DNA from: Carettochelys insculpta
Lineage: Eukaryota; Chordata; Testudines; Carettochelyidae
Direction of reading: 5' to 3'
Length of the DNA: 64,000 bases
Assembly (NCBI RefSeq): GCF_033958435.1
Contig: NC_134150.1
Location: 33,785,501 to 33,849,500 of the forward strand
The position numbers and the translations under genes were made by a program. Below the pieces are notes generated by a model. It saw only the letters and a list, made by a program, of their open reading frames with translations, was not told the DNA's origin and made no database searches. This document shows positions 59,572 to 64,000 of this stretch, piece by piece (position 1 is the stretch's first letter; every line of letters starts with the position of its first letter).

Positions 59572-59650
59572 TAAGTATGTTAACTTCAGCTATGCTATTT
59601 GGGTAGCTGAAGTAGATCGATGGTGCCAGTAAGGGTAAACAAGGCCTAAG
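59572..59650. mobile_element. Short fold-back element fragment
   Basis: The segment taacttcagctatgctattt / gggtagctgaagtagatcg is a small hairpin similar to the aattccagctac arm of 3583-4600. It ends gtaaacaaggcct. Confidence 0.45.
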
Positions 59651-60125
59651 ACATCGATGCAGAAAATCCTTAAACCTTTCTTGAAGATATATTACTGCCA
59701 TAAACATTCCTCTAGGACTGAGATGAGGTCATGTAGGAGACTGATTAACAAACCCAGAATGTTATATGGTCTTTAAATTTTTACTAAGCTCACTGTGAAG
59801 CATGACTTAAAACTCAGTGATGCCAATGGCTGGTGCACCACAAATATACCCAGAAATGTTTTATCAAGAAGCTCGGAACAGTTAAGTTATGGCTCTCTCC
59901 GTTTCTTGGCAATATGCTTTACCAAATTCTTTTATGATTTTTACACAGTCAAGATACAGAACACACATTTCTTTCAGAGAATAATAGGCAGCATGATTCT
60001 TTTGTCCTGTAAGAGTAAAGTGAGACAACTCCAGTGTCTAGTGACTCAGACACATATAATGGGCAGGGGATCTGAATTCTATTGATGACCTTTTGGCAAT
60101 TTCTTCATGCTGACTTTATCTAGAG

Positions 60126-60601
60126 CAGGGGTTCTCAAACTGGTAGTCAGGACTCCAAAGTGGGTCGTGACCAGAGTTCCCTCTAAGCTGAGCACATGGG
60201 TGGCAACCCAGGAGAGATTCAGGTGCCACCCAGCTGATTAACAGAGTGCCCACAGACACCCACAATCGGCACCATGTATTTCTAATGGTTGTGAACATCT
60301 GCACACTCCTTGGTACCCACTGATAGAAAAAATTAGAGGGAACACTGGTTGTGATCCTACCAAGCCTGGTGCTGGCTCTGGTCCCCAGCAAATCTGAAAC
60401 CCAAGCTCCCTCCCCATTGCCCAGGACTAAATTTACAGATGCCGTCCCCAGGACAGAAACACCTGGGCTTCAGTTTTGGCTGTCCCCCCACCCCAGGACA
60501 ACAGGGGTCAGGCATGCTTGGACAGGTCCCCTTCCTGGGGTCATATAGTAATTTTTGTTGTCAGAAGGGGGTGACTGTGCGATGAAGTTTGAGAACTGTT
60601 G
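60126..60601. mobile_element. hAT-type element (outer) with 8-bp target duplication
   Basis: Starts caggggttctcaaactgg and ends agtttgagaactgttg (mutated inverted terminus). Flanks atctagag (60118-60125) and ctctatag (60602-60609) agree at 6 of 8. A second hAT-type element (60172-60347) sits inside. The remaining body is GC-richer and noncoding. Confidence 0.8.
60172..60347. mobile_element. hAT-type element nested in another, 8-bp target duplication
   Basis: Starts cagagttccctctaagctg and ends aaattagagggaacactg. Flanks gtcgtgac (60164-60171) and gttgtgat (60348-60355) differ only by two C/T changes. It has the same termini as 13531-13735 and is only 176 bp long. Confidence 0.88.
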
Positions 60602-60754
60602 CTCTATAGGATAAGCGCTTTGAGGCATCAATGTCAGTGTGGAACCACAAGGAACTACTACTAATCATAGTCAGGCAGCTCATCTAGGTTAACCCTCTAG
60701 TTCATGGGGTGTTCTCTCTTTGCTTTGAAACTGACTATGGTAATAGAATTTACC

Positions 60755-62184
60755 CTGCTAAACTGCAACAGGGCAAGCTAGCTCCTCTATTTCTGGAGGT
60801 GTGTGTTGAAGGGGTTTCTCGTTTTATGTCTTCAGTAATCAAGGGTGTCTTTCTTGTTATCCTTTCTACCTGCAATTCCTTTTGTGCGTTCTCCTTCCTG
60901 ATTATTCCCCTGAATTCTTGAGCAAAATATTTATACTCCTCCTTAATCATCCATTCAAGCTTCTGTTTCTTATTCACATCCCTTTTGAGTTTAAGCTCAC
61001 CAAGGATTTCCCTGGTAAGCCAAGGTGATTGCCTACCATATTTACTTTTCTCACTGCACATCGGGATGCCTTGTTCCTGTGCTTTCAATAAGGCATCTTT
61101 AAAATGCTGCCAGTTCTCCTGAATTCCTTTCCCCTTCATATTAGGAACTCAGAGGATCCTGCCCAACAGTTTTCTGATGGAGTCCAAGTCTGCTCTTCTG
61201 AAATCCAGGGTGTGTATCTTACTGCTCTCCTTTTGTCCTCATGTCAGGATCCTGAAATCTGCCATCTCAGGATCACTGCAGCCCAGGTTACCACTCACTT
61301 CTGCTTCTCCTACTAGTTTCTCCCTGTTTGTGAGCAGCAGGTCAAGCTGTGGATGGCCCCTAGTTGGTTCCTTCAGCTCTTGTACCTGGAAATGATCCCC
61401 AACATTCTCCAAAATCTTCCTGATTGTCTATGTGCTGCTGTACTGGTCTCCCAACAGATATCAAGGTGATTCATATCCCCCATGATAACCAGGGCCTGTG
61501 ATCTGGAAGCTTCTTTTAGTTGTCTGGAGAAATCCTCATCTACCTCATCCACCTGATCTGGTGGTCTATAGCAGACACCAACCATATTGCCTCTGTTGCT
61601 TCCACCTCTAAGCTTAATCCAAATACTCTCAATGAGCTTTTCTCCCTCTATATACTGGAGCTCTGAGCAATCAGACTGCTGTCTTACATGCAGTGCCACT
61701 TCTATTTTTCTCCCCTGCCAGTCCTTCCTGAACAGTTTATACCCTTTCATGACTGTGATCCTGTTATGTGAGTTACCCCACCAAGTCTCCATTATTCCAA
61801 TCACCTCATGCTTCATTGACTGTGCCAAGGCTTCCAATTCTTCCTTTTTGTTTCCCAGTCTTCTTGCATTCCTGTACAAACACCTTAGATAATTTGCTGA
61901 TTGGCCTGCCTTCTGCTTTTGACCTGGGGGTCTCTTTTGCTGTTCCTTCCCCTTGTGTTTCTTCGCCGTACCCCACTTCTCCACTTATGGCAGGGCTTAT
62001 GTCACCGTCCCTCAACAAACCTAGTTTGAAGCCCTGCTCACTAGGTTTGCAAGCTGCCTGCAAAGATGCTTTTTCTTCTCTTTGTCAGGTGGATCCCATC
62101 TCTTCCTAGCAGTCCTTGTGCCCAGAACATCGTCCCATGGCCAAAGAAGCCAAACCCCTCTTTCTGACACCACTTGCACAACCA
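60755..62184 (-). pseudogene. Degraded CR1 LINE: end of ORF1 (esterase-like), ORF2 endonuclease and linker
   Basis: Reading the minus strand from 62184 down: a 47-codon frame ending in a stop at 62041 contains WCQKEGFGFFGHG and GLLGRDGIHLTKR, the C-terminal block of the SGNH-esterase-like ORF1 of vertebrate CR1 (DGIHL would hold the catalytic Asp and His). ORF2 follows: a 203-codon frame at 61373-61984 with LRCLYRNARRLGNKKEELE, GIMETWW, GVCYRPPDQ and VIMGDMNHLDICWE, the APE-type endonuclease motifs. The next segment (about 61139-61370) has QLDLLLTNREKLVGE, then two in-frame stops. A last frame (60750-61139) has QENWQHFKDALLKAQEQ and SPWLTREI, the linker ahead of the reverse transcriptase. The reverse transcriptase itself is absent. 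Such 3' loss is unusual for CR1, whose copies normally lose the 5' end. The element is dead. Confidence 0.92.
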
Positions 62185-62940
62185 TGCATTTCCCCTATTA
62201 TTTGATGATCCCCACCTGAACCCCTTCCTTCAACATCACCTTCTTAGATTTATAGTTCCCAGGTCTCTTCCCCATTATACATAAAAAGCCAAAATATCTC
62301 ATCTATCATACAGCCAAATTCTCAGCCTATTTATGCGTGATTCTACTGGTGATCTCCATCCATTCTGACTTTTTTATCATTCTTAATTTTATCTAGAACT
62401 TAATTCCTAAAAACAACTGTCTTCTCTTACTCCACAGCCAACTCAGACAACCTAGTTCTTAAGCGTAAGATGTTACATTTTGCCCATATTCTTCAGCTTC
62501 ATTTATGTAATCATTCAAACTTAATTTGGTGTGTCACAGCTCATTTAGAAAAATCTTCCACATCCATCTCAATATTATTCTTGCATCCTTGTCTGTTCCC
62601 ACTGACATGACCTGGACAGGAAAATGCATTTAACAATGTGAATCAGAAAAGACCTGTATGACTTCTTTGGTAAATTAAACACGCCCTAAACAGCTTATGT
62701 GCTTACATATAAGTGGGCCAATGTCCAGTCTCAATGTTAGTGGAATTACTCCAGGTTTACATTAACTAATTTCAAAAGCTGGTCTAAGCATCCTCATTAT
62801 GAACAAGGTCTATTAGTTCTCCTTAACAGCAACTTACGTAACACCAAGAAGTAATTTACAATTTTTACAACAACCATAATCTGTATTACACAACTAACCA
62901 CATAACCATTCTTTCAAAACATCAAGATAAATCATGAGGA
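62185..62940. other. Unannotated sequence beside the CR1 copy
   Basis: The first 80 bp may continue CR1 ORF1 in another frame (a minus-strand segment reading VMLKEGVQVGIIK), but beyond about 62270 nothing is recognised. Confidence 0.35.
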
Positions 62941-63360
62941 AATCAAAGGAGTATTTAATGTTTAATGACAAATGGCTACTAACAAACATTTACAGCAATG
63001 AATCATGTTAAAAATGGTGATTATTATGGGAGACATGCTTAACAAATTTGACTAGAATAATACCCTACCACTTACTGTAAACTCCCTTCCCCCCACCACA
63101 CCACTTCTCTTAAGTGCACGGACCACCAAATTTAGTTTAATCGTATTTAAGTCTGCACAGGATAATTATGGTAAATAACAGTAAATGAATCACATGCCCA
63201 TGCAGGAATATCACAGCCATTGCAGCAGTTAGACGAATGCTGTGTCAGGTGGATTAATATCGTATAATTCTGTGTTCGCTTTTGCAGCCTGTTATTTTAG
63301 TTTAGTGAGCTCCCATTCATTAAAGTAGTGAAATCAAGTAAGGTCACCATAGATTTAAGG
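62941..63360. other. Possible conserved noncoding block (candidate only)
   Basis: Repeat-free AT-rich DNA with several TAAT/ATTA sites (for example tgtttaatgacaaatggc, ggattaatatcgtataattc) that could be homeodomain targets. No direct evidence of conservation is available. Confidence 0.18.
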
Positions 63361-64000
63361 ACTCCAGAAAGGATGTTGTATGTCATCTGAATACCTCAAT
63401 CCTACGAGGATTACTTGGCAGCTTCTAAAAGCCTCATGCATTCTGGGGCTGAGGGGCGGAGGCGGGTGAGTGGGGTGTTTGTGAGCTTGTGTGAGTACCG
63501 GCAGAAAGTTGGCAATGACATGACAGTGCAGGATGCCTTAATGATAACTGGGTACTTAGGGATCTCAATATTACCCCAAAGATGATGGGGACCCCAATGT
63601 TCCTTTTAGGTTTTTCCATCCCTGGGCAGAATAAATTTTGTTATGGGCACCAAGGCCCCTTGGAGGCTACCTGGAGGCAGGGACCCAGGCCTGGCAAAGT
63701 CAGCGGGTGGTTGACAGAGCAGCTGGCCCTTTGGTGCAGGGAAGTTAGGTGCAAAACCATCCCTTCCACGCGCTTCCTTCCTATGCCTATATCTCAGCCT
63801 GAGCCTCACAAGCCTGAATCAGTTGTCTGGGGCTCTGACACTCAGAGTCATGCATTTTTCTTGGCACTGTAGCCATGTCACCATGGTCACAGGTCCTGCG
63901 CCCCCATCCACAGTCAGATGTGATTCTCAGCCAGCTGGTAGAACAAAAGGATCACTGGTCAACAGGGAAGCAGCACTGAACAGACTTGTCAGCACAGAAA
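63361..64000. other. Unannotated GC-richer end of window
   Basis: Frames of 61-96 residues on both strands overlap each other and have no domain. No exon signal that I can defend. Confidence 0.35.

Noticed and set aside
1..64000. CRISPR array, operon, toxin-antitoxin or phage system
   Set aside because: No regularly spaced repeats with unique spacers, no dense coding and no prokaryotic gene signals. The repeats are those of a reptile genome.

Overview
This window reads as vertebrate nuclear DNA, most likely from a cryptodiran turtle (inference). The evidence is the repeat content. There are tRNA-derived Cry-type SINEs, several minus-strand CR1 LINE remnants, many fold-back DNA elements whose ends resemble ggctatgtctacact / agtgtagacatagcc, hAT-type non-autonomous elements and ancient MIR-like SINEs. 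The base composition is AT-rich. I found no intact protein-coding gene, no exon I can defend, no rRNA or functional tRNA gene, and nothing prokaryotic such as an operon or CRISPR array. All open frames are short, and most lie inside palindromic or GC-rich repeats. The window is best described as intergenic or deep intronic.

Layout. 0-3 kb: unique AT-rich sequence with one GC-richer dispersed unit. 3.2-5.7 kb: a nested pair of fold-back elements, a Cry SINE and a palindromic repeat. 6.6-10.8 kb: CR1 tails, a separated direct repeat of about 112 bp and a fold-back element. 11.9-15 kb: a cluster of tRNA-like SINEs of a second family, mixed with fold-back and hAT elements. 16-22 kb: fold-back, CR1, microsatellite and hAT copies in otherwise plain sequence. 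22-32 kb: mostly single-copy, with a possible conserved noncoding block near 25 kb. 32-41 kb: the densest block, with a composite fold-back at 32.2 kb, a tandem pair of fold-back elements sharing a 3-bp target duplication at 35.5-36.6 kb, and a hAT element with a minisatellite interior at 38.2-39.2 kb. 42-53 kb: scattered SINE, MIR, hAT and an unclassified LTR-like block. 53-60.6 kb: a hAT carrying a SINE, a fold-back element, a CR1 tail and a hAT inside another hAT. 60.75-62.2 kb: a degraded CR1 copy keeping the end of ORF1 (SGNH-esterase-like) and the ORF2 endonuclease. 62.2-64 kb: no recognised feature.

The most informative signals are insertion histories. Target-site duplications (8 bp for hAT, 3 bp for the fold-back family) can be read directly and fix the order of several nested insertions. 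I did not find a new functional gene system. The nearest to something undescribed is the fold-back family with 3-bp duplications of variable sequence, including a 693-bp member with a non-palindromic GC-rich interior.
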